Assembly: GCA_947501625.1 (NCBI GenBank)
Contig: CANMWN010000002.1
Span: 124,001 to 188,000, forward strand
Length of the DNA: 64,000 bases
Origin: an uncultured Flavobacteriaceae bacterium
GTDB lineage: Bacteria > Bacteroidota > Bacteroidia > Flavobacteriales > Flavobacteriaceae
Reading direction: 5' to 3'
Below, piece after piece: positions 53,425 to 61,266 of this stretch. A model generated the notes under the pieces. That model saw only the letters and a list, made by a program, of their open reading frames with translations, ran no database searches and had not been told where the DNA came from. Position numbers and translations under genes: made by a program. Each line of letters starts with the position of its first letter. Within the stretch, counting starts at the first letter, position 1.

Positions 53425-55128
53425 TTAGTTATCTTTTCTATAAAACGTTGTTTCTAATGTATTCGTATTTCCTACATTGTCTTCAACTATAACTTTTAGT
53501 TTGTGTTTAGAGCCTACTAATTTTTTGTCAGAAAAATCATAAGTTAACGTTCCATATTTTGGATTGTATTCTAGCAATATCCATTCATTATCAATTTCTC
53601 CTCTATAGGATTTAATTCCAGATAAATTGTCAGAAGTTTTTAATACAAGTTTTTTATAATTCGTTACCCATTGCTCGTTTTTAATGTTTTTTAATTTCAA
53701 TTTAGGTTTTTCATTATCAGTTAACAAAGTGTATTCACCTAATTTTTTAGTAGAAGTATAAAAAGTATTTTCTTTTTTCACAGTTTTACTATAAGATGGG
53801 TATCCTTTACTGTTATAACTCGCAATAAATAAGTTTTTTCTTGCTTCTTTTGGATAGTTTGAAACATCAAAAGTTAACGTATATTTTTTATGTAAAGGCT
53901 TGGTTTTTTCATGTACAAGTACTTCATTATTTTCAACTTTAAAATCTAAAAAGAAATCATCATAAAAAGTGTTTTTAGGAAAAGCAATAGTAACACCATC
54001 CTTTGAAAATTTATTGAACTCCTTGTGTTTAATGAAATAGGGTGTTTTTTTAATGCTTTTTTCAATTCTTATTGTGTCGTTTTTCCCTTGAATAGGTATA
54101 ATTAGTTTTTTGGTATTTCCAACAAAATCCTTTGCTATAATTTCGACATTATACGAATTACCATCTTTAATATCTATATAACCTTTTGAAGGATTTTGAT
54201 TATAGATGCTTAACTTACTTTCTGGATGAATAAAACACTGTTGAATACGTTGTTTAAGATTTGCATTTCGCTCATAATCAATCAGTAAGTTGATATATTT
54301 TGATTCGGCAAAAGAAAATTTCTCAACTTCGTGTTTGTAATATTGCTTACCATTTACCAGCATTTCTAAACTATAAATACCATTTTTGTTTAATGCTCCA
54401 TTCAATCTGTCAAAAACATTAATACCAAAGCCAATTTTGCCTGAAGCACTAATTTTATTGGCAAGTAAGTTGCCGTTATTCAATTTTTTGAAAGGTAATT
54501 GTAACGCAGCATTGGATTTATTGACTTGTGATGAACTATCAATAGGGTAAACCATTAATGTATTTATACTAGGTTTTATATCATCCTTAACAGTAATACC
54601 AAAATACATCGGATTTATAGGTCTTGATTGGTTATCTCTAATTTCAAAATGTAGGTGAGGTCCTACAAAACCTCCAGTGCTACCTGTATATGCTATTACT
54701 TCTCCTTTAGTTAATTGTAATTCTGTAGTATTTGGATACAATTGAATCTCAAAACTTTCCTTTTTATACTGATGTTTTTTTATGTAAGCCTCAAGTTTAG
54801 GGCTAAATTTTTTTAAATGTGCATATACCGATGTATAACCATTAAAATGAGTAATATAAACAGCCTTACCGTAGCCCCAATGTGAGATTTTAATTCTAGA
54901 AACATAACCATCGGCAATTGAAAAAACTTTAAAACCTTCTTTTTGTTGGGTTTTAATATCTAAGCCAGAATGAAAATGATTTGAACGTAATTCGCCAAAA
55001 GTTCCTGATAATAATAAAGGAATGTCTAAAGGGCTTTGAAAATAGTCTTTTGGATAATTTTTTTGAGAGAAAGTACTCGTAAAAATGAAGAAAAATATAC
55101 TAAAAATTCGTAAGTTCAATGTTTTCAT
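53425..55128 (-). CDS. M23-family zinc endopeptidase, exported
   Basis: A 567-residue protein with a signal peptide and an N-terminal peptidase domain. Zinc ligands are H53 and D57 in SNHFHSGLDIK, and the HxH motif is H158/H160 in GPHLHFEIRD, with the catalytic His near GYTSVYAHLK. The remaining 400 residues are beta-rich repeats (SGKIGFGINVFDRLNGA, DFVGNTKKL) with no known motif. M23 enzymes cleave peptidoglycan cross-links; such long forms may be envelope-localised. First gene of the leftward operon with the TonB receptor. Confidence 0.92.
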   Translation of the reverse strand: MKTLNLRIFSIFFFIFTSTFSQKNYPKDYFQSPLDIPLLLSGTFGELRSNHFHSGLDIKTQQKEGFKVFSIADGYVSRIKISHWGYGKAVYITHFNGYTSVYAHLKKFSPKLEAYIKKHQYKKESFEIQLYPNTTELQLTKGEVIAYTGSTGGFVGPHLHFEIRDNQSRPINPMYFGITVKDDIKPSINTLMVYPIDSSSQVNKSNAALQLPFKKLNNGNLLANKISASGKIGFGINVFDRLNGALNKNGIYSLEMLVNGKQYYKHEVEKFSFAESKYINLLIDYERNANLKQRIQQCFIHPESKLSIYNQNPSKGYIDIKDGNSYNVEIIAKDFVGNTKKLIIPIQGKNDTIRIEKSIKKTPYFIKHKEFNKFSKDGVTIAFPKNTFYDDFFLDFKVENNEVLVHEKTKPLHKKYTLTFDVSNYPKEARKNLFIASYNSKGYPSYSKTVKKENTFYTSTKKLGEYTLLTDNEKPKLKLKNIKNEQWVTNYKKLVLKTSDNLSGIKSYRGEIDNEWILLEYNPKYGTLTYDFSDKKLVGSKHKLKVIVEDNVGNTNTLETTFYRKDN

Positions 55129-55232
55129 AATTTTGTGCTAAAATAGGAATAATAACTTGATATCACAATGAGTTATTATATTGTTGTAAGTAAATGTTTT
55201 AACCAATTTTATGCCAAAAAAGAGTAAAAGAG

Positions 55233-55263
55233 TTGTTTTATTAAGATAACTATGTTAAATTTG
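55233..55263 (+). promoter_or_regulatory. Promoter of the division locus (coiled-coil ORF - zapA)
   Basis: TTG (-33) at 55233-55235, 20-base spacer, TAAATTTG (-7) at 55256-55263; the ATG at 55294 follows 30 bases later. Confidence 0.62.
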
Positions 55264-55293
55264 ATGCATAGTTTTGATATTTTGATAAAATAG

Positions 55294-55584
55294 ATGAGTA
55301 AAATAATCGAAGTAACTAATTTACTGGAAGATAAACTCGAAACACTTTTAGAAGCATATACATTTTTAAAAGAAGAAAATGATTTCTTACATCATAAATT
55401 AGTAGATTTAGAAACTAAATTATCAAAAAGTAAAGAGCAATTGATTGAAAAGGAAGAATCATATCAATTACTTAAAGTAGCCAAAACTATCGAAGGCAGT
55501 AATGAAAGTACAAGAGAAACAAAACTCAAAATAAATGCTTTAATTCGTGATATTGATAAATGTATAGTTCAATTAAGCGAATAA
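55294..55584 (+). CDS. Short coiled-coil protein upstream of zapA
   Basis: A 96-residue, almost entirely helical protein with heptad-like leucines (LEDKLETLLEAYTFLKEEND and LVDLETKLSKSKEQLIEKEE). No signal peptide. It is not recognisable as a named family. Its size, coiled coil and position 16 bases before zapA recall the ZapB-type partners of ZapA, but sequence similarity to ZapB is not evident, so that is a hypothesis. Both this gene and zapA are followed by the same 17-base direct repeat. Confidence 0.78.
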   Translation: MSKIIEVTNLLEDKLETLLEAYTFLKEENDFLHHKLVDLETKLSKSKEQLIEKEESYQLLKVAKTIEGSNESTRETKLKINALIRDIDKCIVQLSE

Positions 55585-55910
55585 GTTCTTTAAAATTAGT
55601 ATGAATCAAAAACTCAAAATAAAAATTTCTATTGGCGGTCGTGTTTACCCATTAAGTGTAAGTGGAGAAGCCGAAGAAGAAGGTATGAGAAAAGCAGCGA
55701 ATAAAATCAACGCTTTAATTAGCCAGTTTGAGCAAAATTATGCTGTAAGTGACAAGCAAGATGTATTGGCTATGTGTGCATTACAATTTGCTTCGCAAGC
55801 AGAAATTCATTCTATTACTAATAACGAAGATTTAGAAAAAGCAACAAAAAAAATTAATGCAATTAATGATAAGTTAACTGCGTTATTACAATAAATAAGT
55901 TCTTTAAAAT
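55580..55910 (+). repeat. 17-base direct repeat after two genes (55580-55596 and 55894-55910)
   Basis: AATAAGTTCTTTAAAAT occurs exactly twice, just at the end of the coiled-coil ORF and just after zapA, 314 bases apart. It may mark processing sites, promoter duplication upstream of the 6S-type RNA, or a gene-duplication scar. Confidence 0.5.
55601..55894 (+). CDS. zapA: Cell division protein ZapA
   Basis: A 97-residue protein. LKIKISIGGRVYPLSVSGEAE begins the family's N-terminal beta hairpin (positions 4-24), and AANKINALISQFEQNYAVSDKQD plus the helical tail LEKATKKINAINDKL form the coiled coil. ZapA binds FtsZ and stabilises the Z ring. It is the second gene of the locus, and the 6S-type RNA lies directly downstream, the same zapA - 6S order as in Escherichia coli. 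Confidence 0.93.
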   Translation: MNQKLKIKISIGGRVYPLSVSGEAEEEGMRKAANKINALISQFEQNYAVSDKQDVLAMCALQFASQAEIHSITNNEDLEKATKKINAINDKLTALLQ

Positions 55911-55925
55911 AAATATTTAATAATA

Positions 55926-56092
55926 CTGCCTACATTAGTCATTGTTCGTCAAACTCAACAGGAATAAATTCTGAAGGATGAGTCGTAATAGTTAAAGCAA
56001 GCCGTCTTGAACGGATCCTTGATCTATTAGTTAATCCTATTTATGTTAAAATTGGAGTTTGCAGAAACTTCACTAATGTGGGCTTTTTTTAT
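55926..56092 (+). ncRNA. ssrS: 6S RNA (6S-Flavo type)
   Basis: The region between zapA and rny codes no protein and folds on itself. The closing helix pairs GCCTACATTAGT (55928-55939) with ACTAATGTGGGC (56072-56083), 12 pairs with one G-U, and a T run follows at 56084-56090. The interior contains asymmetric bulge sequence, as expected for 6S RNA, which mimics an open promoter and binds RNA polymerase. The zapA-adjacent location matches known 6S genes. The 6S-Flavo family is established in flavobacteria; my boundaries are read from the helix ends. Confidence 0.8.
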
Positions 56093-56108
56093 ACTTAAAC
56101 CTAACCTA

Positions 56109-57677
56109 ATGGAAGATATGATGTTGCCAATAATAATTGGTGTAATTATAGGCGTAGCAGTTGGATTTTTAATTGCTAAATCTATAGAAAAAAAGAAGGC
56201 TTCAGGTACAATAAAGCGTGCTAATAAATCAGCATCAGCTTTATTGAAAACTGCCAAGGCAGACGCAGAAGCATTTAAAAAAGATAAAATATTACAAGCG
56301 AAAGAAAAGTTTATAGAGTTAAAAGCGGAGCATGAGAAAGTAATATTATCTAGAGAAAAGAAAATAAACGAATTAGAAAAGAAAAGTAAAGACAAAGAAA
56401 GTCAAGCACATAATGAATTAGAAAAAACTAAGCGTCTAAACCAGCAATTGGAAAAGAAAAATGCGGATTTAGATTATAAACTAGACTTCATTGAGCGTCG
56501 CGAAAATGAAATAGAAAAACTGCATAAAAAGCAAGTTGAAAACCTAGAAGTAATTTCTGGTTTATCAGCTGATGATGCTAAAGAAGAACTGGTTAAATCT
56601 CTAAAAGAAGAAGCCAAAACTGATGCTATGGCATTTATTCAAGAAACTTTAGAGGAAGCCAAGTTAACTGCCGATCAAGAAGCAAGAAAAATTGTTTTAA
56701 GCACTATTCAAAGAGTAGGAGTTGAACAAACGGTTGAAAATTGTGTATCGGTATTCAATCTTGAATCTGATGATGTTAAAGGTAGAATTATTGGTAGAGA
56801 AGGGCGAAATATACGTGCATTGGAATCGGCGACAGGCGTAGAGATAATAGTGGATGATACTCCTGAAGCAATTATCTTATCTTGTTTTGATCCTGTACGC
56901 CGTGAAGTTGCTAGATTGTCATTACATAATTTAGTGACCGATGGGAGAATTCATCCAGCAAGAATTGAAGAAGTAGTTAAGAAAACTGAAAAGAAAATTA
57001 ATCAAGAGATAATTGAAGTAGGAAAGCGTACGGTTATTGATTTAGGAATTCATGGTTTACATCCTGAACTAATAAAAACTGTTGGGCGTATGAAATTCCG
57101 TTCTTCATATGGTCAAAACTTACTACAACACTCTAGAGAAGTAGCAAATTTATGTGGTATTATGGCTTCCGAATTAGGTCTAAACCCTAAAGTTGCTAAG
57201 CGCGCTGGTTTATTACATGATATTGGTAAAGTTCCAGATACTGAAAGTGAATTGCCACACGCATTGTTAGGTATGGAATGGGCTCAAAAGTATGGTGAAA
57301 AGCCTGATGTTTGTAACGCCATAGGAGCGCACCATGATGAAATAGAAATGAAATCAATGATTTCTCCTATAGTTCAAGTGTGTGATGCAATTTCTGGTGC
57401 AAGACCAGGAGCAAGACGCCAAGTGTTAGATTCTTATATACAACGTTTGAAAGACTTAGAAGATGTTGCATTTGGATTCTCTGGTGTACAAAAAGCTTAT
57501 GCTATACAAGCAGGAAGAGAATTGAGAGTAATTGTAGAAAGCGAAAAGGTGAATGATATGAAAGCTGCTGAGCTTTCGTTTAATATCTCTCAAAAAATTC
57601 AAAACGACATGACCTATCCAGGACAAGTAAGAGTAACGGTAATTCGTGAGACTCGTGCTGTGAATGTTGCGAAGTAA
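56109..57677 (+). CDS. rny: Ribonuclease Y
   Basis: A 522-residue membrane-anchored endoribonuclease that initiates mRNA decay. N-terminal helix [16 protein letters not shown], long coiled coil to about 180, KH domain with [19 protein letters not shown], and HD domain with the metal-binding [10 protein letters not shown] (H370, D371). The start is the ATG at 56109 (MEDMMLPII); the frame continues upstream to 56043, but that would overlap the 6S RNA and add no conserved residues. Ends at a terminator shared with xerD. Confidence 0.94.
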   Translation: MEDMMLPIIIGVIIGVAVGFLIAKSIEKKKASGTIKRANKSASALLKTAKADAEAFKKDKILQAKEKFIELKAEHEKVILSREKKINELEKKSKDKESQAHNELEKTKRLNQQLEKKNADLDYKLDFIERRENEIEKLHKKQVENLEVISGLSADDAKEELVKSLKEEAKTDAMAFIQETLEEAKLTADQEARKIVLSTIQRVGVEQTVENCVSVFNLESDDVKGRIIGREGRNIRALESATGVEIIVDDTPEAIILSCFDPVRREVARLSLHNLVTDGRIHPARIEEVVKKTEKKINQEIIEVGKRTVIDLGIHGLHPELIKTVGRMKFRSSYGQNLLQHSREVANLCGIMASELGLNPKVAKRAGLLHDIGKVPDTESELPHALLGMEWAQKYGEKPDVCNAIGAHHDEIEMKSMISPIVQVCDAISGARPGARRQVLDSYIQRLKDLEDVAFGFSGVQKAYAIQAGRELRVIVESEKVNDMKAAELSFNISQKIQNDMTYPGQVRVTVIRETRAVNVAK

Positions 57678-57698
57678 AGAAACGTAATTTTATAATTT

Positions 57699-57724
57699 AA
57701 AGCATCCTTATAGGATGCTTTTTT
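57699..57724. terminator. Bidirectional terminator between rny and xerD
   Basis: Stem AGCATCCT/AGGATGCT with a 3-base loop, flanked by A and T runs, between the convergent rny and xerD genes; it overlaps the xerD stop region by 2 bases. Confidence 0.85.
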
Positions 57725-58619
57725 ATTTTCTAGGATGAAATTGTTCCATCACATTTCTTAAATGACTTTTGTCTAAGTGCATATATATTTCGGTAGTAGT
57801 AATACTCTCATGACCCAACATTTGTTGGATAGAGCGTAAATCAGCGCCATTTTCTAATAGGTGAGTAGCAAATGAATGCCTAAAAGTATGTGGACTGATA
57901 TTTTTTTTGATTCCTGCCTTTATCGTTGCATTTTTAACAATAGTAAATATCATTACTCTCGTTAACTGTTTTCCTCTACGGTTTAAAAACAAAGTGTCTT
58001 CAAACCCTTTTTGAATCTTAATATGACGTCGGATATCATCTATATAAAAAGTAATATATTTTTGAGTTTTTAAATTTATAGGAATAAGTCGTTGTTTATT
58101 TCCTTTTCCAATGACTCTTATAAACCCTTCGTCAAAAAATAAATCAGAAATTTTTAGCGTTATCAATTCCGAAACGCGTAAGCCACAACTATACAAAGTC
58201 TCTAATATTGTTCTATTTCTTTCACCTTGAGGTTTACTTAAGTCAATGGTAGAGATAATTTTATCAATATCAATTATTGAAAGTGTGTCTGGTAGTTTTC
58301 TACCAATTTTTGGAAATTCAAGTAAATCTGTTGGGTTAGTAGTTCTGTAGTTTTCAAATATTAGATAATCAAAAAAACTTCGCAATCCTGAAATTAATCT
58401 TGCTTGCGTACGCGCATTGATATTTTTTGAAACATCATATATAAACTGTTGAATGGTATCATTAGTAATTTTAATTGGCGATACAAGTATTGAATTACCT
58501 TCTAAGAAAAGTGTTAGTTTTTTAATGTCCCTTGCGTAACTATCAATAGAATTTTGAGATAAACCGCGCTCTATTTTTAGATGAAGTTTGTAGTCATGTA
58601 TCGCTTGTTGCCATTTCAT
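57723..58619 (-). CDS. xerD: Tyrosine recombinase XerD
   Basis: A 298-residue site-specific recombinase that resolves chromosome dimers at dif with XerC. The six catalytic residues are R148 (CGLRVSEL), K172 (GKGNKQR), H244 and R247 (HTFRHSF), H270 (MLGHES) and the nucleophile Y279 (EIYMH). The N-terminal SAM-like core-binding domain covers about residues 1-100. The tail VMEQFHPR is the XerD type. Single housekeeping copy with no integration signature nearby. Confidence 0.94.
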   Translation of the reverse strand: MKWQQAIHDYKLHLKIERGLSQNSIDSYARDIKKLTLFLEGNSILVSPIKITNDTIQQFIYDVSKNINARTQARLISGLRSFFDYLIFENYRTTNPTDLLEFPKIGRKLPDTLSIIDIDKIISTIDLSKPQGERNRTILETLYSCGLRVSELITLKISDLFFDEGFIRVIGKGNKQRLIPINLKTQKYITFYIDDIRRHIKIQKGFEDTLFLNRRGKQLTRVMIFTIVKNATIKAGIKKNISPHTFRHSFATHLLENGADLRSIQQMLGHESITTTEIYMHLDKSHLRNVMEQFHPRK

Positions 58620-58636
58620 AGTGTAAATATAAAAAA

Positions 58637-58668
58637 TAAAAAAGCCACCAAAATGGTGACTTTTTTTA
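58637..58668 (-). terminator. Terminator of the small beta-barrel gene
   Basis: Stem CACCA/TGGTG with 3-base loop, extended by a G-C pair and A/T flanks after one mismatch, followed by T runs; 17 bases downstream of the gene at 58686. Confidence 0.7.
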
Positions 58669-58685
58669 TTATATATTGATAATAA

Positions 58686-59156
58686 TTACCATGCATAACC
58701 TAATGATACACCAAGTCCTATAGTTGTATTATTTACATTTAAGTTATCTGCTTTGCTTGCTGCTACAGCAACTCCTGCAAAAACATCTAATGCAAAATGT
58801 TCACCAAAGATCCATTGATGACCAACTTCACCACCTACATTAAAAACACTACCAGAATTGTCAAATTCATCTTCAAGAGAAAAATAACCAATGCTTGGTC
58901 CAGCATGCCATCCTTTTAGAGCAGTATCACTAAAATAAAACCTATACTCTGCACCAGCTCCAAAACCTGATATTGAAGAGCGATCATAGTATAAACCAGC
59001 GATTGTAACAGTTTGCTTGTCGTTCACTGAGAATTCGTAACCAGCATTTGCTACTCCAAACGCAATTCCTATTGGATTGACTTTAACTGCATTGTTTTGA
59101 GCTTGTGAAAATGTGATTGATAATACTGCAATAGCAGCAAAAAGTAATTTTTTCAT
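58686..59156 (-). CDS. Small outer-membrane beta-barrel protein
   Basis: A 156-residue exported protein: signal peptide (MKKLLFAAIAVLSITFSQAQ) then alternating beta strands (VNPIGIAFGVANAGYEFSV, AGLYYDRSSI, GAGAEYRFYF, HAGPSIGYFSL) ending in an aromatic residue (LGYAW). This is an eight-strand-like barrel of DUF3575-type or OmpW-like appearance. Function unknown. Monocistronic leftward, divergent from aroQ. Confidence 0.82.
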   Translation of the reverse strand: MKKLLFAAIAVLSITFSQAQNNAVKVNPIGIAFGVANAGYEFSVNDKQTVTIAGLYYDRSSISGFGAGAEYRFYFSDTALKGWHAGPSIGYFSLEDEFDNSGSVFNVGGEVGHQWIFGEHFALDVFAGVAVAASKADNLNVNNTTIGLGVSLGYAW

Positions 59157-59170
59157 AAATTTAATTTTAA

Positions 59171-59203
59171 TTGATTATTAATCAAACATAATGAATATAT
59201 TTG
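59171..59203 (+). promoter_or_regulatory. Promoter of aroQ
   Basis: TTG at 59171-59173, 22-base spacer, TATATTTG at 59196-59203; the aroQ ATG is at 59240. Confidence 0.5.
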
Positions 59204-59239
59204 GATATTAGTTGTCTAAAATTTTATTTTTTTGCTTTA

Positions 59240-59659
59240 ATGGAGTTACTAATTTTAAATGGGCCAAACCTTAACTTGTTAGGTAGAAGAGAACCAGAAA
59301 CTTACGGGAATACTTCTTTTGATGATTATCTAGAATCTTTGAAAAAGAAGTATGGAAATATTGATTTTACTTATTATCAATCTAATATTGAAGGCGAGAT
59401 TATTGATAAATTACATGAAGTTGGTTTTTCATATGATGGAATTATTCTAAATGCTGGAGCGTATACGCACACTTCAATTGGAATCGGTGATGCTGTAAAA
59501 GCAATTGAAACACCAACTATCGAAGTTCATATTTCTAATGTATATAACAGAGAAGAATATAGACACCACTCTTATGTTTCCAAAAATGCTGCAGGAATTA
59601 TAGTTGGATTTGGTTTAAAAGGTTACGAACTTGCTGTACAAAGTTTTTTAAAATCTTAA
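59240..59659 (+). CDS. aroQ: Type II 3-dehydroquinate dehydratase
   Basis: A 139-residue enzyme of the shikimate pathway that dehydrates 3-dehydroquinate. LLILNGPNLNLLGRREPETYG contains the conserved lid arginines and Y22, ILNAGAYTHTSI has N71 and H77, and VEVHISNVYNREEYRHHS-type VHISNVYNREEYRHHS has H97. The start is the ATG at 59240; the frame extends upstream to 59201 but MELLILNGPN is the normal start. Normal length for the dodecameric type II enzyme. The end overlaps the convergent MarR-GNAT gene by 12 bases. Confidence 0.95.
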   Translation: MELLILNGPNLNLLGRREPETYGNTSFDDYLESLKKKYGNIDFTYYQSNIEGEIIDKLHEVGFSYDGIILNAGAYTHTSIGIGDAVKAIETPTIEVHISNVYNREEYRHHSYVSKNAAGIIVGFGLKGYELAVQSFLKS

Positions 59660-60580
59660 AATCATTTTTATATCACTTCTTTCATAAGGGCTGTCCTTTT
59701 CTAATTCAACTTCCATAAAACCATATTTTCTATAAATATAAATGGCGTTTTCAAGTTTTTTATTAGAGTAGAGTAGTAGTTTGTTCCAATTTTTATTTTT
59801 TGCAAATTCAATACAATGGTCCATCATTTTTTGCCCAATTTTTAGTCCTCTGTATTTTGGAGAAACTGCCATTTTACTTAATTCATAGCCTTCAGGTTCA
59901 TTCATAAGTGCAACAGTGCCAACAATTTCATTCTGATACTTTGCATAAAAAATATAACCGTTATTGTCAATAATATATGACTTTGGATTACTTAAAACTT
60001 CTTTGTCGTGATCTTCTACATAAAAATATGTTTCTAGCCATTCGATATTCAAATCATGAAAAAGGGAATCGTATTTTGAATTATACTCAATAATTTCTAC
60101 TTGTTTTTTCTGATGCTCTATGATTCTTTTATATAATGAGTTCTCTTTTTGTTTCTCCTCTGTTAATTTTAAATGATTCATAAATGTTGTTGATTCATTA
60201 GTAATCAAGTCAGTTAATTGATTTCCTATAACTTCCCAAATAGGAATTAGTTTATCAATCATAATTAGACCTTTATTTGATAACTGTACAATCTTCTTTC
60301 TTTTATCCAATTTATTAGTTACAATACTTATTAACCCTTTTTTCTGTAATGCATTTACAAATTGTGTTATTGCTGGCTGACTTAACTCTAAAAATTCTGA
60401 TAGTTTACCAATATTTACTTGCTTTTCTTCATATATAGTTTTGAATACTGGAAAGTGTGTTGGTTCAAAATCTATATAAAGATCTTTATACACTTGCTTA
60501 ACATCTTTCATTAATACATCGCTCAATCTTTTTATTCTTGATCCAAATGCTAATTCTCCAAATTGATATAATTTATCCAT
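59648..60580 (-). CDS. MarR-family regulator fused to a GNAT acetyltransferase
   Basis: A 310-residue two-domain protein. Residues about 1-140 are a MarR winged helix (HFPVFKTIYEEKQVNIGKLS, LSQPAITQFVNALQKKGLI, DKRKKIVQLSNKG). Residues about 165-310 are a GNAT domain with the acetyl-CoA loop SPKYRGLKIGQKMMDH and AVSPKYRG beta-bulge region. The fusion is a known flavobacterial architecture of bifunctional regulator/acetyltransferases. Targets unknown. A 14-base palindrome at 60594-60607, between the -7 element (60608-60615) and the ATG, suggests autorepression. Confidence 0.9.
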   Translation of the reverse strand: MDKLYQFGELAFGSRIKRLSDVLMKDVKQVYKDLYIDFEPTHFPVFKTIYEEKQVNIGKLSEFLELSQPAITQFVNALQKKGLISIVTNKLDKRKKIVQLSNKGLIMIDKLIPIWEVIGNQLTDLITNESTTFMNHLKLTEEKQKENSLYKRIIEHQKKQVEIIEYNSKYDSLFHDLNIEWLETYFYVEDHDKEVLSNPKSYIIDNNGYIFYAKYQNEIVGTVALMNEPEGYELSKMAVSPKYRGLKIGQKMMDHCIEFAKNKNWNKLLLYSNKKLENAIYIYRKYGFMEVELEKDSPYERSDIKMILRF

Positions 60581-60593
60581 ACATAATTATTTA

Positions 60594-60607
60594 TATAAGT
60601 ACTTATA
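60594..60607. promoter_or_regulatory. Perfect palindrome TATAAGTACTTATA, candidate MarR operator
   Basis: A 14-base perfect inverted repeat 13 bases upstream of the MarR-GNAT start. It adjoins the -7 element TATCTTTG (minus strand) at 60608-60615, so a bound dimer would block the start region. MarR dimers bind palindromes of this size; the pairing with this regulator is inferred from position. Confidence 0.55.
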
Positions 60608-60723
60608 CAAAGATAATATTTTTACCTTAATTTTATAATATTTGAATTGGAAAATTTATAACTATTTGGTTGTTAGAGTATTATTTACTATATTTATCTC
60701 ACTAACTATAAAAATTTACAATT

Positions 60724-61227
60724 ATGAAGAAATTTATTTATTTGATGGTTATTGTTTTTTTGTCATCTTGTGTTACTCCTAAAGCAGGTTTTACTTCAGT
60801 TAAGTTGTGTCAAAAAAATTATATGGGAGATGATTGGAACAGTTTTAGTGAATCAGGATTTTATGCAGGTTTAGAATTTGATGATTTAGACCTTGGTCTA
60901 GGTGAAATCAAGTTGCAACCAAGTATAGTTTATCTAGGTGGAGTACGAGATTTAAGTCAGGTACATGCACCTATTCAATTTAATTACCCAATTAGTGAAG
61001 ATTTCCAAATTAAAGCAGGACCAAGTGTTGGGTTTTTGACTGAAAAACCAATGTATTATAAGTCACTTAATCTTGGATTTGATACAGGGTTGTCTTATAA
61101 AATTTCTGATAAAATTAAATTGGAAAGCGATTATTCATTTGGTTTATCAAATTTATCCGATAATGAAGCAGTTTATCGAGATATAAAAGTAAATAACCTT
61201 AGAATAGGTTTGTCCTATTCATTTTAA
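60724..61227 (+). CDS. Small beta-barrel lipoprotein
   Basis: A 167-residue protein with a lipobox-like signal (VFLSSC, cysteine 16) and alternating strands (SGFYAGLEFDDLDLGLGEIK, FQIKAGPSVGFL, LGFDTGLSYKIS, LRIGLSYSF) ending in phenylalanine. The barrel pattern with a lipid anchor is unusual; the cysteine could alternatively be a signal-peptidase I product. Function unknown. Monocistronic with a terminator at 61234. Confidence 0.75.
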   Translation: MKKFIYLMVIVFLSSCVTPKAGFTSVKLCQKNYMGDDWNSFSESGFYAGLEFDDLDLGLGEIKLQPSIVYLGGVRDLSQVHAPIQFNYPISEDFQIKAGPSVGFLTEKPMYYKSLNLGFDTGLSYKISDKIKLESDYSFGLSNLSDNEAVYRDIKVNNLRIGLSYSF

Positions 61228-61233
61228 CTCATA

Positions 61234-61266
61234 AAAAAGCGAAAGTTGAAACTTTCGCTTTTTTTT
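61234..61266. terminator. Bidirectional terminator between the beta-barrel gene and ftcD
   Basis: Stem GCGAAAGT/ACTTTCGC with a 4-base loop and long A and T flanks, just after the stop at 61227 and overlapping the end of ftcD. Confidence 0.85.

Noticed and set aside
56043-56108. N-terminal extension of rny
   Set aside because: Overlaps the closing helix of the 6S-type RNA and adds no conserved residues; the ATG at 56109 gives the normal protein.
57723-58619. Phage or island integrase
   Set aside because: Sequence and length are those of housekeeping XerD, with no attachment site, tRNA or phage gene next to it.
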